Origin: an uncultured Pseudoxanthomonas sp.
GTDB lineage: Bacteria; Pseudomonadota; Gammaproteobacteria; Xanthomonadales; Xanthomonadaceae
Direction: 5' to 3'
Length of the DNA: 21,552 nucleotides
Assembly (NCBI GenBank): GCA_937975725.1
Contig: CALJUL010000105.1
Coordinates: 1 to 21,552 of the forward strand
Position 1 is the first letter of the stretch. The number at the start of each line of letters is the position of its first letter. The notes beneath the pieces are model-generated. The model was not told the origin of the DNA and did not search any database. It worked only from the letters and a program-made list of their open reading frames with translations. The position numbers were made by a program, and so were the translations under genes. This document shows positions 7,314 to 16,564 of this stretch, in pieces.

Positions 7314-8117
7314 ATGACGGAATCGTCCCGGAACGGGCCCCTCGCGGTGCTGCGGCAGGGCGCGGTGGCCCGCCTGCGGCTGGAGCGCCCGGCGCTGCAC
7401 AACGCCTTCGACGCCGGCCTGATCGCCGCGCTGACCGCGACGCTGGAAGGGCTCGCCGCCGACCCGTCGGTGCGCGTGGTGGTGCTGGAAGGCAGCGGCG
7501 CCTCGTTCTCGGCCGGCGCCGACCTGCACTGGATGCGCGGCATGGCCGCGGCCGGCGAGGCCGAGAACCGGGCCGACGCCCTGGCCCTGGCCCGGCTGAT
7601 GCGCACCCTGGACGAACTGCCCAGGCCCACCGTGGCCCGCGTGCACGGCGCGGCCTTCGGCGGCGGCGTGGGGCTGGTGGCCTGCTGCGACATCGCCATC
7701 GGCACGCCGGAGGCGAAATTCGGCCTGACCGAAAGCAAGCTGGGCCTGCTGCCCGCGGTGATTTCGCCCTATGTCGTCGCCGCCATCGGCGCCCGCCAGG
7801 CGCGGCGCTACTTCGCCACCGCGGAGATCTTCGACGCCCCCGAGGCGCAGCGGATCGGGCTGTTGCACCAGGTCGTGCCGGCCGACGCCCTGGACGCCGC
7901 CGTGGACCGGCAGATCGCTCTGCTGCTCAAGGCCGGTCCCCTCGCCTGCGCCGGCGCCAAGCGGCTGGTGCGCGACGTCGCCAGGCACGGCGACCGCGAC
8001 GCGCTGGACCGGGCCAACGCCGAGCTGATCGCACGCCTGCGCATTTCCCCGGAAGGCCAGGAAGGCCTGACGGCCTTTCTCGACAAGCGCGCGCCCGCCT
8101 GGGCGGCGAAGGAGTGA
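7314..8117 (+). CDS. liuC: Methylglutaconyl-CoA hydratase (enoyl-CoA hydratase family)
   Basis: This 267-residue crotonase-family enzyme is predicted to hydrate 3-methylglutaconyl-CoA to HMG-CoA in leucine degradation. I start at ATG 7314, with GGAG 8 bases upstream; an in-frame TTG at 7296 is less likely. Oxyanion-hole segments are SAGADLHWM (66-74; AGAD at 67-70) and HGAAFGGGVGL (111-121). The FGLTESKLGLLPAVISPYVV block (with Glu140) is characteristic of the LiuC/AUH branch rather than general FadB-type hydratases. It opens a plus-strand run with the VOC gene (4 bp gap) and liuD. Assignment to leucine rather than another acyl-CoA route rests on these motifs and on liuB, liuD and liuE nearby. 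Confidence 0.93.
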   Translation: MTESSRNGPLAVLRQGAVARLRLERPALHNAFDAGLIAALTATLEGLAADPSVRVVVLEGSGASFSAGADLHWMRGMAAAGEAENRADALALARLMRTLDELPRPTVARVHGAAFGGGVGLVACCDIAIGTPEAKFGLTESKLGLLPAVISPYVVAAIGARQARRYFATAEIFDAPEAQRIGLLHQVVPADALDAAVDRQIALLLKAGPLACAGAKRLVRDVARHGDRDALDRANAELIARLRISPEGQEGLTAFLDKRAPAWAAKE

Positions 8118-8121
8118 ACCC

Positions 8122-8514
8122 ATGATCGACCATCTCGGCATCCAGGTCGCCGACTACCCGCGCAGCCGCGCCTTCTACGAGACCGTGCTCGCCACGCTGG
8201 GCTACGGCGTGGCGATGGAAGTGACCCGAGCCATGAGCGGCGGCTACGAAGGCTGCGGCTTCGGCCCGCCGGGGCGCCCGCACTTCTGGGTGGGCGCCTG
8301 CGGCAACGGCGCCGCCAGCGGCAGCGTGCACATCGCCTTCGCGGCGCAGACCCGCGCCCAGGTGGACGCCTTCCACGCCGCCGCCCTGGCCGCCGGCGCG
8401 CGCGACAACGGCGCCCCCGGCCTGCGCCCGCACTACCACCCCCACTACTACGGCGCCTTCGCCATCGACCCGGACGGCCACAACATCGAGGCGGTGTGCC
8501 ACGCTGCCGGATAA
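8122..8514 (+). CDS. VOC-family (glyoxalase/dioxygenase fold) protein
   Basis: This 130-residue protein starts at ATG 8122, preceded by AAGGAG (8109-8114) that overlaps the end of liuC, so the two are coupled. The paired beta-alpha-beta-beta-beta modules of the vicinal-oxygen-chelate fold are visible, beginning MIDHLGIQVADYPRSRAFYE and ending FAIDPDGHNIEAV. His4, His70 and Glu123 sit where metal ligands occur in this fold. The reaction is unknown; members include glyoxalases, isomerases, dioxygenases and drug-binding proteins. The neighbours suggest handling of an acyl-CoA or reactive by-product, but this is only context. Confidence 0.9.
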   Translation: MIDHLGIQVADYPRSRAFYETVLATLGYGVAMEVTRAMSGGYEGCGFGPPGRPHFWVGACGNGAASGSVHIAFAAQTRAQVDAFHAAALAAGARDNGAPGLRPHYHPHYYGAFAIDPDGHNIEAVCHAAG

Positions 8515-8515
8515 A

Positions 8516-8550
8516 GGATTTCGCCACGGATTTCACGGATGAACGCGGAT
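8516..8550 (+). repeat. Left arm of the inverted repeat bounding the GxxExxY gene
   Basis: The arm starts GGATTTCGCCACGGATTT, two bases after the VOC stop codon, and contains three copies of CGGAT spaced 9 and 10 bp apart. It pairs with 8926-8961: 16 of 18 outer bases match, then about 14 of 17 after a one-base gap. The ATG of the GxxExxY gene (8539) lies inside it. Confidence 0.75.
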
Positions 8551-8962
8551 AAGGCTTTACTGCACAAGGAACTGACCGATCATGTCCTGGGAGCGTTCTA
8601 CGATGTCTACAACGCTCTCGGACATGGTTTCCTGGAAAGCGTCTACGAGAATGCGCTGGCGATGATCCTGGAAGAAAACGGCATATCGGTGACGAAGCAG
8701 CACCCGATCGACATCGTCTTCAAAGGGCGTTGCATCGGTCAATTCCGCGCCGACCTGCTGGTGGAGCATTCGTTGATCGTCGAAATCAAGGCACAAGCGA
8801 ACCTGATGCCCGTCCATGAAGCGCAATTGCTGAACTACCTCAAGGCCACCGGCCTTTCCGTCGGGCTGCTGCTGAACTTCGGTCCCCGCCCGCAGTTCAA
8901 GCGCCGCATCTTCACCTCCCGCCCCATCCGCGTCGATCCGCGCAAATCCGTGGCCGAATCCC

Positions 8963-8970
<8 letters not shown>
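8539..8970 (+). CDS. GxxExxY-family protein (PD-(D/E)xK-like)
   Basis: This 143-residue protein shows the family signature GFLESVYENAL (Gly30, Glu33, Tyr36) and a nuclease-like core RADLLVEHSLIVEIKA in which Asp72, Glu82 and Lys84 match the D...ExK pattern of PD-(D/E)xK enzymes. The family is widespread and often sits as a single gene between unrelated genes; its function is not established. Base composition is about 53% G+C in the two lines I counted, against about 67% in a line of liuD, which points to separate origin. Both ends lie in an inverted repeat. The stop (TGA 8968-8970) overlaps the liuD start. There is no clear ribosome site before ATG 8539 and no partner toxin, antitoxin or transposase gene. 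Confidence 0.9.
8926..8961 (-). repeat. Right arm of the inverted repeat bounding the GxxExxY gene
   Basis: Read on the minus strand from 8961 the arm begins GGATTCGGCCACGGATTT, nearly identical to the left arm, and continues to ACGCGGAT at 8926. It encodes the last residues of the GxxExxY protein and stops one base before the liuD ATG. Together the arms delimit a 446-bp unit. Confidence 0.75.
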
Positions 8971-10944
<1,974 letters not shown>

Positions 10945-10956
10945 ACCCCTGCTGAC

Positions 10957-10984
10957 GGTTGCCCGGCCGGTCGGGCCGGCAACC
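10957..10984 (+). terminator. Likely terminator after liuD
   Basis: GGTTGCC pairs with GGCAACC, with a further GGCC/GGCC stem after a one-base bulge and a short GGTC loop. It lies 13 bp past the liuD stop and is followed by a mildly T-rich TTGCTTGCGGCCTTT. This fits the end of the liuC-VOC-liuD transcript. Confidence 0.5.
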
Positions 10985-11204
10985 TTGCTTGCGGCCTTTC
11001 CTCGCCCGGCCCCGATCCGGCGCCCGGTCGGCTGTTCCTCCGCCAGCCCGTCCCACGCTTTCAGTCCTTACTTCCCGACACCCTGATCCCCGGCCGCGAA
11101 CACGCGCCGGCAGATCCGCCGTGGCCGGGCACGCCTCGTCATCGATCAGGACACCGCGGGATCGCCGGTCCCGCCATCGGCGCCGTGCCGGCAAATGTTA
11201 GTGG

Positions 11205-11217
11205 TCAAAATTTTTGA
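11205..11217. promoter_or_regulatory. A/T palindrome in the upstream region of the TonB-dependent receptor
   Basis: TCAAAA-T-TTTTGA is a perfect 13-bp palindrome in a short AT-rich island (about 11192-11233) within very GC-rich DNA, 51 bp before the receptor start. It looks like an operator or promoter-proximal site. I cannot place a confident -35/-10 pair around it. The rest of the 10945-11268 gap holds the liuD terminator and GC-rich sequence in which I see no gene. A run of seven C lies at 11234-11240, between this island and the start codon. Confidence 0.4.
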
Positions 11218-11268
11218 TGGAGCCAATATTTCTCCCCCCCGACCTCCGCCGAACACAGGACACGCCCG

Positions 11269-13515
11269 ATGACCCGCCGTTCCTACGCTCCCTCCGCTCC
11301 GCGCCGCACCCGCCTGATGCACGGCATCGCCCTGGTCCTGATCGGCGGCGGCCTGCTCGGCAACGCCCACGCCGCCGACGCCCCGATGGCGGGCCAGGAA
11401 CGCGCGCCGCAGGAGTCCGCCACCACGCTGGACGGCATCACCGTCACCGCCAGCAAGCGCTCGCAGTCGCTGCAGAAGGTGCCCTTCAGCATCGCCGCGG
11501 TCAGCCGCGAGGAACTGGACAACGCCGGCGCGCGCAACTTCACCGACCTGATCGCCGCCACGCCCAGCCTGTCCGCGTTCCAGACCGGCAGCGGCCGCTC
11601 GCAACTGAGCATGCGCGGCGTCAGCGCGGGCGCGTCCTCCGAGGACGATCCGCAGACCCAGGAGACCGTCGGCCTGTACGTGGACGACGCGCCGGTCGCG
11701 GTCAACGGCTTCAACCCCGAGGCCGGCCTGTTCGACCTGGAGCGGGTGGAAGTGCTGCGCGGCCCGCAGGGCACGCTGTACGGCGCCGGCGCGATGAGCG
11801 GCGCGCTGCGCATGGTCACGCGCAAGCCGCAGATGGACACGGTGGAAGGCAGCCTGGAGACCGGCGTGGCCGGCATCCACAACGGCGGCACCAGCCACAG
11901 CGTGAAAGGCGTCGTCAACCTGCCGATCAATCCGGCGGCGGCGATCCGCGCGTCCGCCTACACCGACCATTTCGGCGGCTTCATCGACAACCTGGGCACC
12001 GGCGAGGACGACATCAACCGCAGCACCACCCGCGGCGCGCGCGTGGCGCTGCGGCTGCTGCCCAGCGACCGCTACACCGTCGACCTCAGCGCCTGGGCGC
12101 AGAGCCTGCGCGACCACGGCCGCGGCATCGACGAGGGCGGGCTCGCCCGCAGCAGCCTGTCGCCGGAAGGCTCACGGCAGCGCTTCAACCTGTCCAACCT
12201 GACCGTGACCGGCGAGTACGGCTGGGGCAGTCTGGTGTCGTCCACCTCCTACATGGACCTGGACGTGCTCAACCGCTGGGCGCTGGACAAGACCCTGGAA
12301 CTGTTCACCACCGAGCTGCATTCGGCGCTGGCCGACACCACGCGGCTGCATTCGCTGTCCCAGGAACTGCGTGCCGTCTCCGGCAACGACGGTCCGCTCA
12401 AGTGGCTGATCGGCGGCTACTACGGCCAGCGCATGCGCGGCTACACCAACGCCTGGCCGGTGCCGGGCTGGGACGATGCCACCGGCCTGGTGTCGGCGGA
12501 TTTCGGCGCGCCGGACGACTATCCGTTCTGGGGCATCCAGAACGTGCGCACCCGCGAGGTGGCGCTGTTCGGCGAAGCGACCTATGGCTGGAAGCAGTGG
12601 GACTTCACCGCCGGCCTGCGCGCGTTCGACTGGAGGATGAACCGCTGGCAGTACCAGTCCGGCTTCTTCAATGGCGGCGCCACCTCCAACGGCCGCCAGC
12701 ACACCCGCGAATCCGGCATCAATCCCAAGTTCAACGTCGGCTACCGGGTCAACGACCGCCACCTGGTGTACGCGCAGGCGGCCAAGGGCTTCCGCTACGG
12801 CGGCGTGAACCAGATCATCCCCATGAACCTGTGCGCGCAGGAACTGCTCGACAACCAGTTGTCGCCACGCGCGGCCTACGGCTCGGACCACCTGTGGAAC
12901 TACGAGATCGGCCACAAGTCGCAGTTCCTCGACCGCACCCTGACCCTCAACAGCAGCGCCTACCTGATCAAGTGGAGCGACGTGCAGGTGCGGCGCGGCC
13001 TCAACTGCGGCGTCAACTACCGCGAGAACGCGGCCGGCGTGACCACCAAGGGCTTCGAAATGGAGCTGGCCTGGCGCCCGGTCGCCGGCCTGGCGGTCAA
13101 GGCCGGCCTGGGCTACACCCACGCCACCCTGGACGCCGACATGAGCGCGCTGTCGGCGCACGCGGGCGACCGCGCGCCGTTCGTGCCGCGGGTGACCTTC
13201 AACACCTCGGCCGAATACGGCTTCCCGGTCGGCAGCGGCGTGGACGGATTCGTGTGGGGAAGCTGGCAGTACGTCGGCCGCCGCCAGACCGACTTCAACC
13301 CCGACCTGTCCACCTACCGCGAGATGGACGCCTACCGCACCGCCGGCCTGCGAGGCGGCCTGCGCTGGGAACAGGTCGAGCTCTCCGTGTTCGTGCAGAA
13401 CCTGACCGACAGCGGCGGCGTGGTGCGGCAGGTGGCGTCCACGCCGTTCTATCCCGACGGCGCCTACCGGATCACGCCGCGGACCACCGGCCTGAGCCTG
13501 CGCTACACGTTCTGA
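11269..13515 (+). CDS. TonB-dependent outer-membrane receptor
   Basis: This 748-residue protein has a basic N-terminus and hydrophobic signal peptide, with likely cleavage after AHA (residue 35), then a TonB box-like TLDGITVTASKR (53-64). The plug domain follows (VPFSIAAVSREELDNAGARN, a QLSMRGV segment near 112 and VEVLRGPQGTLYGAGAMSGA), then a 22-strand barrel ending in the expected terminal Phe (LSLRYTF). The start is ATG 11269, with AGGAC (11257-11261) upstream. It brings a scarce substrate across the outer membrane using TonB energy. The substrate is not readable: there is no siderophore- or B12-specific mark, and its position between leucine catabolism genes suggests a nutrient other than iron, which is weak evidence. 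Confidence 0.95.
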   Translation: MTRRSYAPSAPRRTRLMHGIALVLIGGGLLGNAHAADAPMAGQERAPQESATTLDGITVTASKRSQSLQKVPFSIAAVSREELDNAGARNFTDLIAATPSLSAFQTGSGRSQLSMRGVSAGASSEDDPQTQETVGLYVDDAPVAVNGFNPEAGLFDLERVEVLRGPQGTLYGAGAMSGALRMVTRKPQMDTVEGSLETGVAGIHNGGTSHSVKGVVNLPINPAAAIRASAYTDHFGGFIDNLGTGEDDINRSTTRGARVALRLLPSDRYTVDLSAWAQSLRDHGRGIDEGGLARSSLSPEGSRQRFNLSNLTVTGEYGWGSLVSSTSYMDLDVLNRWALDKTLELFTTELHSALADTTRLHSLSQELRAVSGNDGPLKWLIGGYYGQRMRGYTNAWPVPGWDDATGLVSADFGAPDDYPFWGIQNVRTREVALFGEATYGWKQWDFTAGLRAFDWRMNRWQYQSGFFNGGATSNGRQHTRESGINPKFNVGYRVNDRHLVYAQAAKGFRYGGVNQIIPMNLCAQELLDNQLSPRAAYGSDHLWNYEIGHKSQFLDRTLTLNSSAYLIKWSDVQVRRGLNCGVNYRENAAGVTTKGFEMELAWRPVAGLAVKAGLGYTHATLDADMSALSAHAGDRAPFVPRVTFNTSAEYGFPVGSGVDGFVWGSWQYVGRRQTDFNPDLSTYREMDAYRTAGLRGGLRWEQVELSVFVQNLTDSGGVVRQVASTPFYPDGAYRITPRTTGLSLRYTF

Positions 13516-13620
13516 GCGCCGCGGCCGCCACCGCGCGGAATGCGGGCGGACGCGCCATCGCCGTCACGGCGAGCCGCCCGCTCGGGTCCGCGCATTTGTG
13601 AGATAAACCATCCATGTCCC

Positions 13621-13625
13621 GGAGG
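13621..13625 (+). promoter_or_regulatory. Ribosome binding site that decides the isomerase start
   Basis: GGAGG lies 6 bases before GTG 13632, an ideal spacing, whereas the in-frame ATG 13614 has no such site. A possible -10 GATAAA (13602-13607) would start transcription near 13612-13615, which also favours the GTG. Confidence 0.55.
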
Positions 13626-13631
13626 CGCCTC

Positions 13632-14621
13632 GTGACATCCCTTTTCTCCGCCGCACCTTGCCGATGGCGGCGCGGTGCGTGGTCGTGCCTGCTGCTTGCC
13701 GCCAGTTCCCTTCCCCTGCCCCTCCTGGCCGCCATGCCCGACACCACGACCCGCCCGCAACAGGCACCGTTGACCCTAGACGACATCCTGGCCGGCAGCC
13801 AGCCGCAGGAATGGGAACCGCTGGACCCGGACAACACGCTCTACCTGGAACTGCCTGGCGGCCGGGTGGTCATCAAGCTGGCGCCCGACTTCGCCCCGCG
13901 CCACATTGCCAACATCAAGGCGCTGGCGCGCGAGCGCTACTACGACGGCCTGGCGATCGTCCGCGCCCAGGACAACTACGTGGTGCAGCTCAACGACCCG
14001 GACGCCGAGGACGAAGGGAAGCGGCGCCCGATCCTGCACGCCGCCCGCACCCTGCCGGCGGAGTTCAGCGTCGCCGCCGCCGGCATTCCCTTCCAGCCGC
14101 TGCCCGACCCGGACGTATACGCACCGCAGACCGGCTTCTCGCGCGGCTTCGCCGCCGCGCGCGACCCGCAGCAGGACCAGGCCTGGCTGACCCATTGCTA
14201 CGCGGCGGTGGGCGTGGGCCGCAACCTCGATGCCGATTCCGGCGGCGGACCGGAGCTGTACGTCGTCATCGGCAGCGCGCCGCGCCACCTCGACCGCAAC
14301 GTCACCCTGGTCGGCCGCGTGGTCCAGGGCATCGAACTGCTCTCCACCCTGCCGCGCGGCACCGGCCCCTACGGCATGTACGCCGATCCGGCCCAGCGCG
14401 TTCCGGTCCGCGCACTGCGGCTGGCGGCGGACCTGCCGGCAGCCGAGCGCACCGCACTGGAAACCCTGCGCACCGATTCGGCCTCCTTCGTCCGCCTGAT
14501 CGAAGCGCGCCGCCATCCGCCGGGCGACTGGTTCGCCTACCGGGCGGGCCGCGCCGACGTCTGCAACATCCCGATTCCCGTCCGTCCGCTCCGCACCGCG
14601 CCGGACACGCCCGCCCCATGA
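13632..14621 (+). CDS. Secreted cyclophilin-type peptidylprolyl isomerase
   Basis: From GTG 13632 the protein has 329 residues; ATG 13614 would add six. The N-terminus is a signal peptide (basic, then SCLLLAASSLPLPLLAA, cleavage near residue 34). The cyclophilin-like core begins LYLELPGGRVVIKLAPDFAP and continues with the ANIKALARERYYDGLAIVRA segment, which replaces the usual YDGxxFHRV. The catalytic-type Arg is kept but the Phe-His before it is Ile-Val, and VVQLNDPD stands for the usual VVQGGDP. A long insertion (about residues 130-195) separates the two halves of the barrel. It belongs to a divergent periplasmic branch; proline isomerase activity is uncertain. It may help fold the receptor just upstream, an inference from position. 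Confidence 0.83.
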   Translation: MTSLFSAAPCRWRRGAWSCLLLAASSLPLPLLAAMPDTTTRPQQAPLTLDDILAGSQPQEWEPLDPDNTLYLELPGGRVVIKLAPDFAPRHIANIKALARERYYDGLAIVRAQDNYVVQLNDPDAEDEGKRRPILHAARTLPAEFSVAAAGIPFQPLPDPDVYAPQTGFSRGFAAARDPQQDQAWLTHCYAAVGVGRNLDADSGGGPELYVVIGSAPRHLDRNVTLVGRVVQGIELLSTLPRGTGPYGMYADPAQRVPVRALRLAADLPAAERTALETLRTDSASFVRLIEARRHPPGDWFAYRAGRADVCNIPIPVRPLRTAPDTPAP

Positions 14622-14715
14622 CCGGCACCGGGGCGAGGCGGTGTGGCGGGGGCTCGGGACCGTTCCCGGCGGGCGGACTTCCGCCCTTCCCTTGCACGCC
14701 TCCGTCGACCGAGCC

Positions 14716-15366
14716 ATGAAGAAAAAGAAAGCCGGCAACCCCGCTCCCGCGCCGGCCATCGCCGCCCTCCACGAGGGCACCGCCTCCATGCGCCGGCTCG
14801 CCCTCGGCGCGCACCTGCGGCAGAGGCGCAAGCAGATGAAGCTGACGCTGGACCAGCTCAGCCAGCGCAGCGGCCTGTCCACGCCCTTCCTTTCGCAACT
14901 GGAACGCAACCTGGCGACGCCCTCACTGGTCTCGCTGCTGGCCCTCACCCGCGCCCTGCAACTGGACGTGCAGGCCCTGCTGCAAGTGCCCGGCGAACGC
15001 CACATGGTGTGCCGCGCCGGCCAGCGCCCGCAGATCCGCACCGACTCGCCTGCGCGCTACTTCGACCTGTCCTCGGCGCTGCCGATGCGGCAACTGGATG
15101 CGCTGATGATGGAAATCCCCGCCGGCCACGTCTATCCGCTGGACCAGCGCAACGGCGAGGAATTCCTCTACGTACTGGAAGGCGAGCTGTACGTGGAGGT
15201 CGGCGAGGTCAGGACCACGCTGAAGGCCGGCGACAGCCTGCATTTCAACTCTCAATTGCCACACCGTTCCGAGAACCGCAGCGAGCGGACGGTGCGGCTG
15301 CTCTACGTCGGCACCCCCAGCGTGCTGCGGGACGCGCGGGGCGACCTGCCCGGCACGCCCGCCTGA
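14716..15366 (+). CDS. XRE-family transcription regulator with C-terminal cupin domain
   Basis: This 216-residue protein is started at ATG 14716; an in-frame GTG at 14641 would add 25 residues that look non-coding. After a Lys-rich tail, residues 31-89 are a Cro/cI-type helix-turn-helix (LGAHLRQRRKQMKLTLDQLS, then STPFLSQLERNLATPSLVSL). Residues about 130-196 are a cupin barrel (EEFLYVLEGELYVEVGEV and AGDSLHFNSQLPHRSEN, with His138, Glu149 and His183 as possible metal ligands). Such regulators sense a small metabolite with the cupin and control nearby catabolic or uptake genes. It lies between the receptor/isomerase pair and liuE, so either could be its target. The effector is unknown. Confidence 0.93.
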   Translation: MKKKKAGNPAPAPAIAALHEGTASMRRLALGAHLRQRRKQMKLTLDQLSQRSGLSTPFLSQLERNLATPSLVSLLALTRALQLDVQALLQVPGERHMVCRAGQRPQIRTDSPARYFDLSSALPMRQLDALMMEIPAGHVYPLDQRNGEEFLYVLEGELYVEVGEVRTTLKAGDSLHFNSQLPHRSENRSERTVRLLYVGTPSVLRDARGDLPGTPA

Positions 15367-15373
15367 GGCCGCG

Positions 15374-15389
15374 CCGGGCCGCGGCCCGG
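15374..15389. terminator. GC palindrome after the XRE-cupin gene
   Basis: CCGGGCCGCGGCCCGG is a perfect 16-bp palindrome seven bases past the stop. It could stop transcription, but no T run follows. The remaining gap to liuE (15390-15670) has a pyrimidine-rich stretch near 15501-15520 and a possible 40-codon frame (15552-15674) whose stop overlaps the liuE ATG; I see no firm promoter. Confidence 0.35.
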
Positions 15390-15670
15390 GCTCCCCAAAC
15401 CCGGTGCCGCCCCCGTATCCTGTCGCGCAGGGCGACCGGGCGGCGGCCCCCGCTCGGCCCGCGCCACCGGGTCCGGCGGGTACATCCGGCCGGCGCTGCC
15501 GTTTTCCGTCCTCTTTGCCGTATTGCTGAGGACAAGGGAACAAACCACGCCATGCCCGACGCCGTCCACGCGCCAGACCACATCGAGCGAAACCGGCCAT
15601 GCGCGCCGGCAACCGGCGCCGGCCTGCCACCATGCGCGGCACCGGCCGATGCGCCGTCGGAGCGCCGGCC

Positions 15671-16564
15671 ATGAGCGACTTCGTCAGGATCGTGGAAGTC
15701 GGGCCGCGCGACGGCCTGCAGAACGAGAAGGCGCTCGTCCCCACGGCAAGCAAGGTCGAACTGATCGACCGCCTGTCCGCCACCGGTCTGTCCACCATCG
15801 AGGCCACCAGCTTCGTCAGCCCGCGCTGGGTACCGCAACTGGCCGATGCCGCCGAGGTGTTCGCGGCCATCCGCCGCCGCCCCGGCACGTCCTATCCGGT
15901 GCTGGTGCCCAACGAGACCGGCTACGAACGCGCGCGCGCCGCCGGGGCGGAGGAAGTGGCGGTGTTCACCGCGGCCTCCGAAGCCTTCAACCGCAAGAAC
16001 ATCAACGCCGGCATCGACGAGTCCATCGAGCGCTTCCGTCCGGTGCTGGAACGCGCCGCCGCCGACGGGGTGAAAGTACGCGGCTACGTCTCCACCGTGC
16101 TGGGCTGCCCCTACCAGGGCGAGGTGCCGGTCGCCGACGTGGTGCGCGTGGCAGCGCGGCTGCACGCCCTGGGCTGCTACGAGATCTCGCTGGGCGACAC
16201 CATCGGCGTGGGCACACCGCGCAAGGCGGCCGGCATGCTGCGGGCGGTGGCGGCGGAAGTGCCGATGCCGGCGCTGGCGGTGCATTTCCACGACACCTAC
16301 GGACAGGCGCTGGCCAACATCCTGGCCTGCCTGGACGCCGGCGTGCGCGTGGTCGACGCGGCCGTCTCCGGCGCCGGCGGCTGCCCCTACGCCAAGGGCG
16401 CCAGCGGCAACGTCGCCAGCGAGGACGTGGTCTACCTGCTGCACGGCCTGGGCCTGCGCACCGGCGTGGACCTGCCGCTGCTGGCCGAAACCGGGCGCTG
16501 GCTGGCCGGCCTGCTCGGCCGCGAGACCGGCAGTCGCGCCGGCAAGGCACTGGGGGCGGCATGA
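15671..16564 (+). CDS. liuE: Hydroxymethylglutaryl-CoA lyase
   Basis: This 297-residue TIM-barrel enzyme cleaves HMG-CoA to acetoacetate and acetyl-CoA, the last step of leucine breakdown. The start ATG 15671 has GGAG 8 bases upstream and gives the normal N-terminus MSDFVRIVEVGPRDGLQNEK; a GTG/ATG further upstream (15599) is not supported. Catalytic Arg13 and Asp14 (GPRDGLQ), metal ligands His205 and His207 (VHFHDT) and the cysteine loop SGAGGCPYAKGASGN with Cys238 are all present. The length is normal. The c-di-GMP enzyme downstream overlaps its stop by ATGA, so both share a transcript. A regulator gene precedes it by 304 bp. Confidence 0.96.
   Translation: MSDFVRIVEVGPRDGLQNEKALVPTASKVELIDRLSATGLSTIEATSFVSPRWVPQLADAAEVFAAIRRRPGTSYPVLVPNETGYERARAAGAEEVAVFTAASEAFNRKNINAGIDESIERFRPVLERAAADGVKVRGYVSTVLGCPYQGEVPVADVVRVAARLHALGCYEISLGDTIGVGTPRKAAGMLRAVAAEVPMPALAVHFHDTYGQALANILACLDAGVRVVDAAVSGAGGCPYAKGASGNVASEDVVYLLHGLGLRTGVDLPLLAETGRWLAGLLGRETGSRAGKALGAA

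Noticed and set aside
5470..7317. 615-codon open frame on the plus strand over feoB/feoA
   Set aside because: Antisense shadow of the well-supported feo operon, with Arg/Gln/His-rich low-complexity translation.
15521..15526. TATTGC as a liuE promoter -10
   Set aside because: No -35 at the proper distance and an unusually long leader; too weak to annotate.
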